7,788 bases of DNA from Chitinophagales bacterium (lineage in GTDB: Bacteria; Bacteroidota; Bacteroidia; Chitinophagales; UBA10324). Positions within the stretch are counted from its first letter, which is position 1. Each line of letters begins with the position of its first letter. Under the pieces are notes generated by a model, which searched no databases, was not told the DNA's origin, and saw nothing but the letters and a program-made list of their open reading frames with translations. Of the stretch, positions 1 to 7,311 are shown piece by piece. The translations under genes were made by a program, and so were the position numbers. The stretch covers positions 1 to 7,788 of the forward strand of contig JAJAYG010000408.1 of the NCBI GenBank assembly GCA_026786335.1. The letters are read 5' to 3'.

Positions 1-2
1 AT

Positions 3-1430
3 GGTGATCAATATTCTTTGAGCCAACAGAGTGGAGGAGGTGCCCCAACAGGTTTAAAAAGGTGGAGCCACATTGATGGTACACCTTCAAGTAATCCAAT
101 TCAAGCTGCCGGGCTTGATCAAACAATAGCTCATCCACAACTTGCCAGTAAAAAAATGTTTGTGCATCCAAAATCGGGGCGGCTTTACGTTGGGTATGAA
201 GATCTTTATTTTTCAGATTCATGGAGAACGACCACAATGGACGCAAGTATTAGAGAGTTTATTCCAACAGCAATTTCAGGGTTGGAAGCAAATAAAATTA
301 TTGCATTTGATGTCAACTTTAAAGATGAAACCAGAAAATATGTTGCCTATGATAGAATGGATGGAACTAAGTCGTTGATAGCCTTTAAATCTAATAGCTG
401 GGTTGATATTACACAGGGATCAAATCTAATTTTGCCAGTCAGTAATTATCCCATTACAGATGTTACCACAGATCCTTTAAATGCCGATCATGTGTGGGTT
501 TCCTTTTCGGGCTTTAACATAGATTGGTCAACAGGTGAACCGGTGGTGTTAGCTGAATCCAATCGGGTCTTTTATTCTGCCGATGCCGGTAACAATTGGG
601 AAGATGTTTCAAGAGGCCTGCCGGGTTTTCCTGTAAATTCTATTATTTACCAACAAGGAAGTGACGATATTTTATATGTAGGAACAGACGTAGGCGTTTA
701 CGTTTGGAATAAAGAAATTTATGAAAACGGGAAATGGGGTAAATGGGAGTGCTTTAGCACTGCTTTACCAATCTGTATTATTTCTGAATTGGATATTAAT
801 TATTGCGCGGGCAAACTTCGGGCTGCAACTTTCGGCAGAGGAATGTGGGAGTCAGATTTACGTTGCAATGCTTCCAAAACTTCTGAAACGTTAACCACAA
901 ATAATGAAACTTGGAGCTATAGTAAACGGGTTACAAACAGTATAACTATCGAGTCAGGTAAAACCCTCACCATTTCAGGTACCTCAACTATTATCTCTAT
1001 GGCTAAAAACACTTTTATAAAAGTGATGCCAAAGGGAAAACTTATTATAGACGGCGCCACCCTAACCAACTCCTGCGATCAACTATGGGCAGGGATAATA
1101 GTTGTTGGTGATCCCAATCACAATCAATATCTTGATAATGCAGGCATGCCTGAATATCAGGGAATGTTAGTGATGAAGAACGGAGCCAAGATTGAAAATG
1201 CTTATGTAGCAGTAACAGCAGATGATGTTTATTTTTCTGCACCCGATTATGCTTTTCCCAATGGAGCAGGTAATAAAGGCGGCGGAATTATTGAAATTGA
1301 TAACTCCACTTTTACCCGCAACAGAAAAGGCATTGGCTTCGCACCTTACCATGCACCATTGCTTTTAGGAAATGAACAGGCAAACAAAAGCTACATCTAC
1401 AATTCAACTTTTACTTGCCCAAGTTTTTAA
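3..1430 (+). CDS. Large T9SS-type surface protein, N-terminal portion (5' partial): beta-propeller plus beta-helix start
   Basis: The reading frame is open from position 3 (the first two bases complete an upstream codon), so the gene starts outside the window. A TTG at 18-20 is only an internal codon. Residue numbers here count from that TTG. Residues 1-285 read as the last blades of a sortilin/VPS10-like or BNR-repeat beta-propeller: the Asp-box-like stretch VFYSADAGNNWEDVS (about 184), then LYVGTDVGVYVWN, and a closing blade with LRAATFGRGMWESDL (about 268-281), typical of large Bacteroidota surface proteins. From about 290 the sequence becomes regular short beta-strands (SITIESGKTLTISGTSTI, GKLIIDGATLTN), the start of a right-handed parallel beta-helix. 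The frame ends at TAA in the middle of a beta-helix coil (after FTCPSF), with no sorting domain, and resumes in the same frame downstream. The fold assignment is confident; the biological target is unknown. Most likely this is the front part of a gene broken by a nonsense codon. Confidence 0.8.
   Translation, partial: GDQYSLSQQSGGGAPTGLKRWSHIDGTPSSNPIQAAGLDQTIAHPQLASKKMFVHPKSGRLYVGYEDLYFSDSWRTTTMDASIREFIPTAISGLEANKIIAFDVNFKDETRKYVAYDRMDGTKSLIAFKSNSWVDITQGSNLILPVSNYPITDVTTDPLNADHVWVSFSGFNIDWSTGEPVVLAESNRVFYSADAGNNWEDVSRGLPGFPVNSIIYQQGSDDILYVGTDVGVYVWNKEIYENGKWGKWECFSTALPICIISELDINYCAGKLRAATFGRGMWESDLRCNASKTSETLTTNNETWSYSKRVTNSITIESGKTLTISGTSTIISMAKNTFIKVMPKGKLIIDGATLTNSCDQLWAGIIVVGDPNHNQYLDNAGMPEYQGMLVMKNGAKIENAYVAVTADDVYFSAPDYAFPNGAGNKGGGIIEIDNSTFTRNRKGIGFAPYHAPLLLGNEQANKSYIYNSTFTCPSF
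1428..1430 (+). other. In-frame TAA interrupting the large surface-protein gene
   Basis: This TAA lies in a T5-A4 run (1424-1432). The frame before it and the frame after it are the same, and codons 1431-1481 are open, reading NAPYEFQYFLDFISLWDV straight into the downstream segment. One substitution at the first base of the codon (giving AAA, CAA or GAA) would join both parts into a single protein, so no frameshift is needed. Explanations, in order of likelihood as I judge them, are a true nonsense mutation, a sequencing or assembly error, and, much less likely, stop-codon readthrough. TAA also ends the 743-residue gene at 5724-5726, so a reassigned TAA codon is not supported. Confidence 0.85.
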
Positions 1431-1481
1431 AATGCACCTTATGAATTTCAATACTTTCTTGATTTCATCAGTTTATGGGAT

Positions 1482-3419
1482 GTGCATGGAATAACTATCA
1501 GAGGAAATATATTTCACGGTCCCACAGGCGTTACAATCAGCACCGGCACTGCCATCAACAGCATTGATGCAGATTTTATTTTAGACCCTTATTGCAATGC
1601 CAATCCGCAACCTTATTGCAGCACCTATAACAGAAACCATTTCAGCAATCTTGCCCGTGGTGTTTATGCATTGGTATATGATGCATCAAAAATTTCCCGC
1701 CAACTTAAAATTGACCGCAACGATTTTGTTAGTGTAAGAAGAGGAATTTATCTCTCTGCATATAATACGCCCATAGTAACACGCAATCACTGGCAGTTTG
1801 GGCTTGGTTTAGATACTTGTTACATGCTTTATACTTCTGCCTGCCATCTCTACACCATTGAAGAAGATACAGCAGTGGGTGCATCGCAAGCAAAAAGTTA
1901 CGGAATAATTATTTCTGAATCGGGTGAATTAAATAATGAAGTTGCCTACAGAAACTATTTTGAAAACCTCAGATACGGTGCAGTGTCGAGAGGATTTAAT
2001 GCCAATGATTATTTTGCTTCAATACCCATTGGTCTTGTGTTCAGGTGCAATGAATTTCACAATGTAAATTTTTGCATTGCTGCATTTAGGAAACAAGGTT
2101 CAAGTTTAAAGCAAACAATAAAACGCAAGCAAGGTGGTATTAGTGATCCTGTAGGAAATAGATTTTACAACATTCCGGGGGGTGGATATTCGTTCTGGTC
2201 AGATGCTAATTCAACCATCATTTATTATCATCATTCCAATACTCCCTATCTTCCATCTGCCGGATTAACTGTAGGATTTAGTCCGTACAATACAGGGATA
2301 TCAGGCGATGGAGCTTCATGCCCTTCCCACTTTGGAGAGCAACAACAATCATCGCAAAGAATGTTGTCGAGCATGAATCAATCTTCCAACACACAAGATT
2401 CGTTACTTGCATTTATTGATGGTGGTAACAAACAATCTTTACTCGACAAGATTAATAATTTGAATGTTACCTCTTCAGATTTAAAACAAAGCTTGGTTGA
2501 ACCCGGCCCCTATTTATCCGATTCGGTTTTGCTTGCAGCAACAACACGAGAACAACCAATGGCAGATGCCGATATAAAATCTGTGATCCTCACTAACTCA
2601 CCAACTACCGATACAATTTATAATGCTCTCGAAGAAGAAAAACCAGTTGTTGCAGACAACATTGTTGTTGTGAATGCACAAAATGGTATTTCGGCGCGCG
2701 ATATTCTCGAATCTGAAATGGGTATTGCAGGTGAAGATCACGATCAAACTTTAAAGCAACTACTCACTCACTACAACGATGTTGAACAGAGCGATAGTGC
2801 ATTTAATATTCTTGTTGATGGAAACGAAAATTTGCTTGCACTACCTAAAGCAATTCACAAAAATGATTATGCAACATCAGCAATCCTAATAGATGCATTA
2901 CCAAAAACCAATGATGACGATCTTGATCTGAAGAATTATTATTCGCTCATGGTTGATCAACATGCGCAAGGAGCATCAATGTACGAATTAGATTCTTCGC
3001 AGGTAGATGGCCTTGAACTCTCGGCAAGTCAGAATTCAGAAACAGGATATTTAGTACTCAATTTACTATCGCATGTAAAAAGAATTTCTTATGAAGAAGA
3101 ACTTCCCGAAATAACTGATGATGGCATGCGCATAGCTGATGAAAAAAATGTTTACACTTTGAGTGGAATCCCGCTATTCATTTTTCCAAACCCGGCAAAC
3201 GATCAATTAATCATTCAACCAAATTTTATAATGCAGGAGACATTACCAGTGCAAATATCTTTTTACAACAGCATTGGAAACAAAACATTTTCATTTGGCA
3301 GCACACTCACACCACAAGGCATCAACATCAACATCGTTGATTTACCCAATGGAATTTACCTCTGCATGGTTCAACATGTAACCGAACAGTGGCAACAGAC
3401 TGTTGTGGTGCAGCATTGA
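1482..3419 (+). CDS. Large T9SS-type surface protein, C-terminal portion: beta-helix, helical repeat linker, T9SS sorting domain
   Basis: The nominal GTG start at 1482 (645 codons) is probably not used: there is no Shine-Dalgarno-like sequence, no signal peptide, and the same frame is open back to 1431, so this is the rear part of the gene ahead. Residues 1-280 continue the right-handed beta-helix (HGITIRGNIFHG, LKIDRNDFVSVRRGIYLSA, NNEVAYRNYFENLRYGAVS, GNRFYNIPGGGYSFW), a pattern of N/F-rich turns as in parallel beta-helix repeats. Residues about 300-545 are acidic and mostly helical, with a tandem repeat of about 30 residues near 331-391 carrying D[LI]K and PxxxD motifs. Residues 562-645 form a T9SS type A C-terminal sorting domain, with FPNPANDQL near the start and VDLPNGIYLCMV near the end. 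The sorting domain implies outer-membrane translocation and surface anchoring or release when it is attached to a signal peptide. Alone, this piece would stay in the cytoplasm. Function beyond adhesion or scaffold-like display is not visible. Confidence 0.75.
   Translation: MHGITIRGNIFHGPTGVTISTGTAINSIDADFILDPYCNANPQPYCSTYNRNHFSNLARGVYALVYDASKISRQLKIDRNDFVSVRRGIYLSAYNTPIVTRNHWQFGLGLDTCYMLYTSACHLYTIEEDTAVGASQAKSYGIIISESGELNNEVAYRNYFENLRYGAVSRGFNANDYFASIPIGLVFRCNEFHNVNFCIAAFRKQGSSLKQTIKRKQGGISDPVGNRFYNIPGGGYSFWSDANSTIIYYHHSNTPYLPSAGLTVGFSPYNTGISGDGASCPSHFGEQQQSSQRMLSSMNQSSNTQDSLLAFIDGGNKQSLLDKINNLNVTSSDLKQSLVEPGPYLSDSVLLAATTREQPMADADIKSVILTNSPTTDTIYNALEEEKPVVADNIVVVNAQNGISARDILESEMGIAGEDHDQTLKQLLTHYNDVEQSDSAFNILVDGNENLLALPKAIHKNDYATSAILIDALPKTNDDDLDLKNYYSLMVDQHAQGASMYELDSSQVDGLELSASQNSETGYLVLNLLSHVKRISYEEELPEITDDGMRIADEKNVYTLSGIPLFIFPNPANDQLIIQPNFIMQETLPVQISFYNSIGNKTFSFGSTLTPQGININIVDLPNGIYLCMVQHVTEQWQQTVVVQH
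2472..2654 (+). repeat. Tandem ~30-residue helical repeat coded within the linker of the surface protein
   Basis: Codons 331-391 (counted from the GTG at 1482) hold two adjacent units that align with about one gap. Unit 1 begins SSDLKQSLVEPGPYLSD and unit 2 begins DADIKSVILTNSPTTD. Shared positions are D-[LI]-K, a proline about 9-10 residues on, an aspartate 3-4 residues after it, an Ala-containing helix, and a closing charged stretch ending in proline (REQPM and EEKPV). The pattern suggests short helical hairpins linking the beta-helix to the sorting domain. The repeat is in protein sequence only; the DNA of the units has diverged. Confidence 0.5.
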
Positions 3420-3451
3420 GGAGTTTTCGAAAATTTTATTGGTGTTTTTAT

Positions 3452-3459
3452 TATTTTTA
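3452..3459 (+). promoter_or_regulatory. Possible -7 box (TATTTTTA) ahead of the GEVED-protein gene
   Basis: In the 75-bp gap between the two secreted-protein genes, TATTTTTA matches the Bacteroidota -7 consensus TAnnTTTG except for the last base, and sits about 35 bp before the ATG at 3495. No TTTG -33 element stands at the expected spacing (the nearest TTG, 3439-3441, is far too close). The region is AT-rich, so chance matches are easy. Read-through transcription from the upstream gene is an alternative, since there is no visible terminator between them. Confidence 0.25.
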
Positions 3460-3494
3460 GCAATCATATCACTTCCATTAACTTCGAAGCCACA

Positions 3495-5726
3495 ATGAAC
3501 TACTACTGTCAATTTATTTTAGTGGCCTCTTTTGCCGCCTTCGCTATCTTTAAAGCTGATGTTGCAATTGCTCAATACTGTACTACATCACTTTATAACA
3601 ATGGTTGCATCTATGGAGATTACATAGATGATATCACCATTGGCTCCATCATACAAACCAATACAGGTTGCAGCGGCTTGAGTGAAGGCTATGCAGATTA
3701 TACTTCTTTGACTGCAATTTTTGAACAGGGGAATTCCTATTCATTTAATGTTACCTGCGGCTTCGATGATGAATACATTAACATCTGGATTGACTTTGAC
3801 AATGATTCAGTTTTTGAATCGAATGAAATCGTGCTCACCAATTTTTATTGCGCTAATGCAAATTCTAATTACGCAACAACATTCTCTATTCCATCATTAG
3901 CAGCAGTTGGAAATCACCGCATGCGTGTTCGTGATGTTTATAATACTGTGAATGCGCAACCATGCGCAGTTTATTCTTATGGTGAGGTGCACGATTATAC
4001 TGCAAATATTTTGGCGGCCGCTACAAACATGAGTTACACAAAAAGTGAAGCCACACAAAATGACACCAGTAATATTTTGAAAGGAACAACCACTGCAAAT
4101 ATTCTGGGTATAGAAATAATTACTGACGGAAGTTTAAATCCGTTTGCTGCAACTTCATTTACAATCAATTCAACTGGTACTTCCAACTTTGCGAATGATG
4201 TAACAGCAGTAAAAATTTATTCAACCGGAAGTTCAAATATTTTTAATACCAATCAGCTTTTTGGTTCTGCTGCAAATCTTTCTTCACCCATTGTAGGAAG
4301 TATTCTTTTGTTACCCGATACTAATTTCTTTTGGGTAGTGTATGATCTTTCACCTGCTGCTGCGCTTGATGAAATTTTCGATGCGCAGTGCACAAAGATT
4401 GTAATGTCGGGCGCAGGCGGAACAAAAGTTCCTGCTATCACTTCTCCATCGGGCAACAGAACAATTGATTATTGCGAACCCACTTATTCCAATGACTGCT
4501 CCGAAGATTTTATCAATGGTGTTACCCTCAACACACTTTCAAATCTGCAAAGCGGTTGCAATGGGTTCATTAATAATTATATCAAATACAATCCATCTGG
4601 AAATTTAACAACCACACTTACACTCGGCAATAATTACCCGATCACACTTTCATCAAGCGGAGAGTATAACGAAGCGTTTGGTGTTTGGATTGATTTCAAC
4701 CAAGATGGAGATTTTGCTGATGGAAATGAATTTGTTTACTCAACACCTTATGCAGGTACCGATACTTTTATTGGAAATATTTTGCTTCCGCTTGCCTATA
4801 ATTTTGCAGGCGAAAGGCGAATGCGTATACGCTGTGCTTACAACACTATTTTAAATGCAGATGATTATTGCAGTGATTTAAGTTATGGAGAAACGGAAGA
4901 TTATACGATCACTCTTGTGTTGCCGGTTTGCAGCGGAACACCTTTTGGCGGAATTGTAATTGCTGAACCAACTTCTTTCTGCGAACCAGGTACTATTATT
5001 TTTCTACACGATACTCAATTGCAAATTGTGGCCGGCCTTCAACTTCAATGGCAACAATCGGCAGATGGTTTTTTGTGGACAAATATTATTGGAGCAACTG
5101 ATACCATTTATACTTCGCTGCCATTGTTTGATACCACTTTTTACAGAGTTAAAGTTACCTGCAGCAGCTCGGGATCATTCGCATATTCCAATACCGTTAA
5201 GATCATTATGTTTCCAACTCCAATTGTGAGTTTTACAGGATTAGATTCAACTTATAATGTGGATGCCACTGCGATAACTCTAACCGGAAATCCTGCAGGC
5301 GGAATTTTTTCGGGTGCAGGAATCAATGGAAATATTTTTGATCCCGCTATTGCAGGTGTTGGCGGTCCTTATGAAATCATCTACACTTATACAGATTCAA
5401 ATGGTTGCACTGCGAGTGATACACAATTAGTAACAGTGCTATTTTTCAATGGAATTTTAATTGAGGAAATTTTCTCTTCCTTTTCAGTTTATCCAAATCC
5501 AAATGATGGAAAGTTTTTTATTGAACTGAATTCTTCTTCCCCAAAAAATAATTTCACACTCAGCATTTATAATTTATTGGGTAATGAAGTTTATGTAAAA
5601 AAATATTCTTCATTACCAACACAAAAAAATATTTGGGTTGATTTAAGTAACCTCAAAAAAGGAAATTATTTGTTGCAAATTTCCTCTGAGAATTCTATTT
5701 TAAGAGAGACATTAAATATTGAGTAA
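3495..5726 (+). CDS. Secreted multidomain protein: GEVED x2, BNR_assoc_N-like, two Ig-like domains, T9SS sorting domain
   Basis: This is a complete 743-residue protein. Residues 1-26 are a signal peptide with likely cleavage at AIA|QYC; unusually it has no basic residue before its hydrophobic core and carries K20 and D22 late in it. Residues 27-170 are a GEVED domain (WIDFDNDSVFESNE, HRMRVRDVYN, YGEVHDYT). Residues 174-325 resemble the BNR_assoc_N (sialidase-associated) domain, with ATSFTINSTGTSN, VTAVKIYSTGSSN and NFFWVVYDLS. Residues 327-474 are a second GEVED domain (WIDFNQDGDFADGNE, RRMRIRCAYN, YGETEDYT). Residues 476-570 are an Ig-like domain (LQWQQSADGFLWTNI, TFYRVKVTC). Residues 576-650 are an Ig/PKD-like repeat (GNPAGGIFSGAGINGN, YTYTDSNGCTASD). 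Residues 655-743 are a T9SS type A sorting domain (VYPNPNDGKFFIEL, NLKKGNYLLQIS). The D-rich loops in both GEVED domains may bind calcium; that is inference. It is likely displayed on, or released from, the cell surface. No catalytic domain is seen, and BNR_assoc_N here has no propeller after it. The ligand is unknown. Confidence 0.88.
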   Translation: MNYYCQFILVASFAAFAIFKADVAIAQYCTTSLYNNGCIYGDYIDDITIGSIIQTNTGCSGLSEGYADYTSLTAIFEQGNSYSFNVTCGFDDEYINIWIDFDNDSVFESNEIVLTNFYCANANSNYATTFSIPSLAAVGNHRMRVRDVYNTVNAQPCAVYSYGEVHDYTANILAAATNMSYTKSEATQNDTSNILKGTTTANILGIEIITDGSLNPFAATSFTINSTGTSNFANDVTAVKIYSTGSSNIFNTNQLFGSAANLSSPIVGSILLLPDTNFFWVVYDLSPAAALDEIFDAQCTKIVMSGAGGTKVPAITSPSGNRTIDYCEPTYSNDCSEDFINGVTLNTLSNLQSGCNGFINNYIKYNPSGNLTTTLTLGNNYPITLSSSGEYNEAFGVWIDFNQDGDFADGNEFVYSTPYAGTDTFIGNILLPLAYNFAGERRMRIRCAYNTILNADDYCSDLSYGETEDYTITLVLPVCSGTPFGGIVIAEPTSFCEPGTIIFLHDTQLQIVAGLQLQWQQSADGFLWTNIIGATDTIYTSLPLFDTTFYRVKVTCSSSGSFAYSNTVKIIMFPTPIVSFTGLDSTYNVDATAITLTGNPAGGIFSGAGINGNIFDPAIAGVGGPYEIIYTYTDSNGCTASDTQLVTVLFFNGILIEEIFSSFSVYPNPNDGKFFIELNSSSPKNNFTLSIYNLLGNEVYVKKYSSLPTQKNIWVDLSNLKKGNYLLQISSENSILRETLNIE

Positions 5727-5765
5727 CAAACTTTTTTTGCTAAACACAAATCAATCTCACATGCG

Positions 5766-5800
5766 AACTCCGCCGGAGTTTTTATTACTCCGGTGGAGTT
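5766..5800 (+). repeat. Nested inverted repeat forming a 14-bp hairpin; terminator or REP-like element
   Basis: The left arm 5766-5779 (AACTCCGCCGGAGT) pairs with the right arm 5787-5800 (ACTCCGGTGGAGTT) through 14 consecutive pairs, one of them G-U, around the 7-base loop TTTTATT. It is much more GC-rich than its surroundings. Each arm is also a near-palindrome in its own right (ACTCC/GGAGT in both), so the element can fold as one long hairpin or two small ones. It lies 39 bp after the stop of the GEVED-protein gene, a good place for a terminator. However, the sequence after it is A-rich (ACAAAAACAC) with no T-run, so simple intrinsic termination on the + strand is uncertain. A dispersed REP-type repeat or an mRNA 3'-end stabiliser would also fit. 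Confidence 0.7.
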
Positions 5801-5913
5801 ACAAAAACACAAAGGGAGTCAGGTTGTTTGAAATAATATTTTAATAAATACAATTTCCACAATAAATTTTTTTCAGCTCCAAACCAAAATAATTATTGCT
5901 GCGGTTTGATACC

Positions 5914-5921
5914 TATTTTTG
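5914..5921 (+). promoter_or_regulatory. Bacteroidota -7 promoter box for lutB
   Basis: TATTTTTG is a full match to the Bacteroidota sigma-ABfr -7 consensus TAnnTTTG, and the following GCAC is common in related promoters. It ends 16 bp before the ATG at 5938, implying a very short untranslated leader of roughly 10 bases. The -33 element is weak: TTG at 5896-5898 gives a 15-bp spacer, shorter than usual. The location also argues that the TTG at 5896 is not the translation start, since the promoter would then lie inside the gene. Confidence 0.6.
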
Positions 5922-5937
5922 CACAACTCAAAACTTA

Positions 5938-7311
5938 ATGGCAACTACAGCAAAATCTTTCAATCAGGCAGCACACATTACAGCAGCCGACACAGAACTT
6001 CATCGCAAACTTAATTACAACATTGGCAAGTATTCAGATACTGTAAAAAAGGGAAAACTGCAATACAGCGATCTTGAATTGGCAAAGCAGCGCGCAAAAA
6101 ATTTGAAGTGGAAAGCTATTGGATCACTCGATAAATATTTATTGGAGTTTGAATCCAACATCACAAAGCGCGGAGCAAAAGTAGTGTGGGCAGAAAATAC
6201 TGATGAGGCATTAGCAGAAATAAAATCTGTGATGAAGCGGGTGAATGCAAAGAGTGTGGTTAAGAGCAAATCAATGACAACAGAAGAAGTTCATTTGAAT
6301 AGTTTTTTAGAGAAGATGAATGTTGAAGTGGTTGAAACAGATTTGGGAGAATACATTCAACAGTTAGATGGTGAACCACCGTTTCATATAGTTACTCCAG
6401 CAATGCACAAGAGCAAAGAAGATGTTGCAAAGGTTTTTCACGAGCACCTCGGCACGCCGCTCGATATGTCTCCTGAAGAGATGACGATGGAAGCAAGAGG
6501 CAGATTGCGTGAAAAATACACAGTAGCTGATGTTGGAATTACGGGCGCAAATTTTATTCTGCCCGATTTGGGTGCTGTGCTGGTTCTGGAAAATGAAGGC
6601 AATGCAAGGTTGAGTATTACATTTCCAAAAGTTCACATTGTAATTGTTGGAATTGAAAAAGTAATTCCTTCTTACAATGATCTTCATCTTTTTCTTCCGC
6701 TGCTTGCAACATTTGGTACCGGACAACAAGTAACAGTTTACAATACACTGCTCACCGGACCCCGGCAAGAGAATGAAGTGGATGGCCCCGAAGAAATGAT
6801 TGTGATTCTGCTCGACAATGGAAGAACAAATTTGTTGGCAGAAGCAGAACAACGTGAAGCATTGTATTGCATTCGATGCGGTGCCTGTTTAAATGCCTGC
6901 CCTATTTATAAAAATATTGGTGGCCATGCTTATCAAACTACTTACAGCGGGCCCATTGGATCTGTAATTACGCCGCACTTTAAAGGCATGGAAGATTTTA
7001 AGCACCTTAGTTATGCTTCTTCACTCTGTGGCGGTTGTACCGAAGCGTGCCCAATGAAAATTAATCTTCACAATTTACTGGTGTTTAATAGAAGAGATTC
7101 GGTGAAGGAAGGAAAATACAATGGTGCCGAAAAAATTGGATGGCGCATGTGGCGCATGAGCATGCTCTCACGCCGCTTGATGGATTTAAGCGGCAGCAAA
7201 ACAAAAAATTTTATGCTTAAATTTCTTTTCAAAAATTCATGGGGAACACACCATACCGATTTAAAGGTTGCTCCAAAATCTTTTAGCGAGATGTGGAAAG
7301 AAAAGATGTGA
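5938..7311 (+). CDS. lutB: LutB-type lactate utilisation iron-sulfur protein
   Basis: This 457-residue protein matches the LutB/YkgF family, the ferredoxin-like subunit of the LutABC system that oxidises L-lactate to pyruvate. The N-terminal half (about 60-300) is a LUD domain, with the family block GITGANFILPDLGAVLVLEN near 200 and the stretch LLTGPRQENEVDGPEEM shortly before the cluster region. C311, C314, C317 and C321 (CIRCGACLNACP) ligate one 4Fe-4S cluster. The second site (SSLCGGCTEACP) has C364, C367 and C371, with S361 where a fourth Cys would complete CxxCxxCxxxCP; I recall Ser here in other LutB proteins, so this may be normal for the family. The C-terminal ~80 residues are the usual LutB tail. 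I chose the ATG at 5938 over an in-frame TTG at 5896 because the -7 promoter box lies between them and the length fits the family. There is no clear Shine-Dalgarno. Partner genes lutA and lutC are not adjacent in this window. It acts in the cytoplasm, probably as an electron carrier from LutA/LutC. Confidence in the family is high. Confidence 0.93.
   Translation: MATTAKSFNQAAHITAADTELHRKLNYNIGKYSDTVKKGKLQYSDLELAKQRAKNLKWKAIGSLDKYLLEFESNITKRGAKVVWAENTDEALAEIKSVMKRVNAKSVVKSKSMTTEEVHLNSFLEKMNVEVVETDLGEYIQQLDGEPPFHIVTPAMHKSKEDVAKVFHEHLGTPLDMSPEEMTMEARGRLREKYTVADVGITGANFILPDLGAVLVLENEGNARLSITFPKVHIVIVGIEKVIPSYNDLHLFLPLLATFGTGQQVTVYNTLLTGPRQENEVDGPEEMIVILLDNGRTNLLAEAEQREALYCIRCGACLNACPIYKNIGGHAYQTTYSGPIGSVITPHFKGMEDFKHLSYASSLCGGCTEACPMKINLHNLLVFNRRDSVKEGKYNGAEKIGWRMWRMSMLSRRLMDLSGSKTKNFMLKFLFKNSWGTHHTDLKVAPKSFSEMWKEKM

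Noticed and set aside
1..20. ATG at 1-3 or TTG at 18-20 as the true start of the first gene
   Set aside because: The ATG frame meets TGA at 19-21, and the TTG sits inside an already open frame that encodes part of a beta-propeller, so the gene begins upstream of the window.
1424..1432. The T5-A4 run as a programmed frameshift site joining the two halves of the surface protein
   Set aside because: Both sides are in the same frame, so a -1 or +1 shift would leave the correct frame rather than restore it. Only a substitution, readthrough or paired indels fit.
3417..3494. Readthrough of TGA 3417-3419 into the next gene, since the frame stays open to ATG 3495
   Set aside because: A complete T9SS sorting domain ends right at the TGA and the next protein starts with its own signal peptide, so the stop is a true gene end. 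An open 25-codon AT-rich stretch is plausible by chance.
4960..5229. Plus-strand open frame of 89 codons inside the GEVED-protein gene
   Set aside because: It is an alternative frame of a region that clearly codes for an Ig-like domain, and has no start signals or domain of its own.
5896..5937. TTG at 5896 as the start of lutB, adding 14 residues
   Set aside because: The added residues do not resemble family N-termini, and the full-match -7 promoter box at 5914-5921 would fall inside the coding region.
6364..6852. Minus-strand open frame of 162 codons opposite lutB
   Set aside because: It lies wholly within lutB, is rich in Cys, Asn and Phe as expected from an antisense shadow, and has no recognisable domain.
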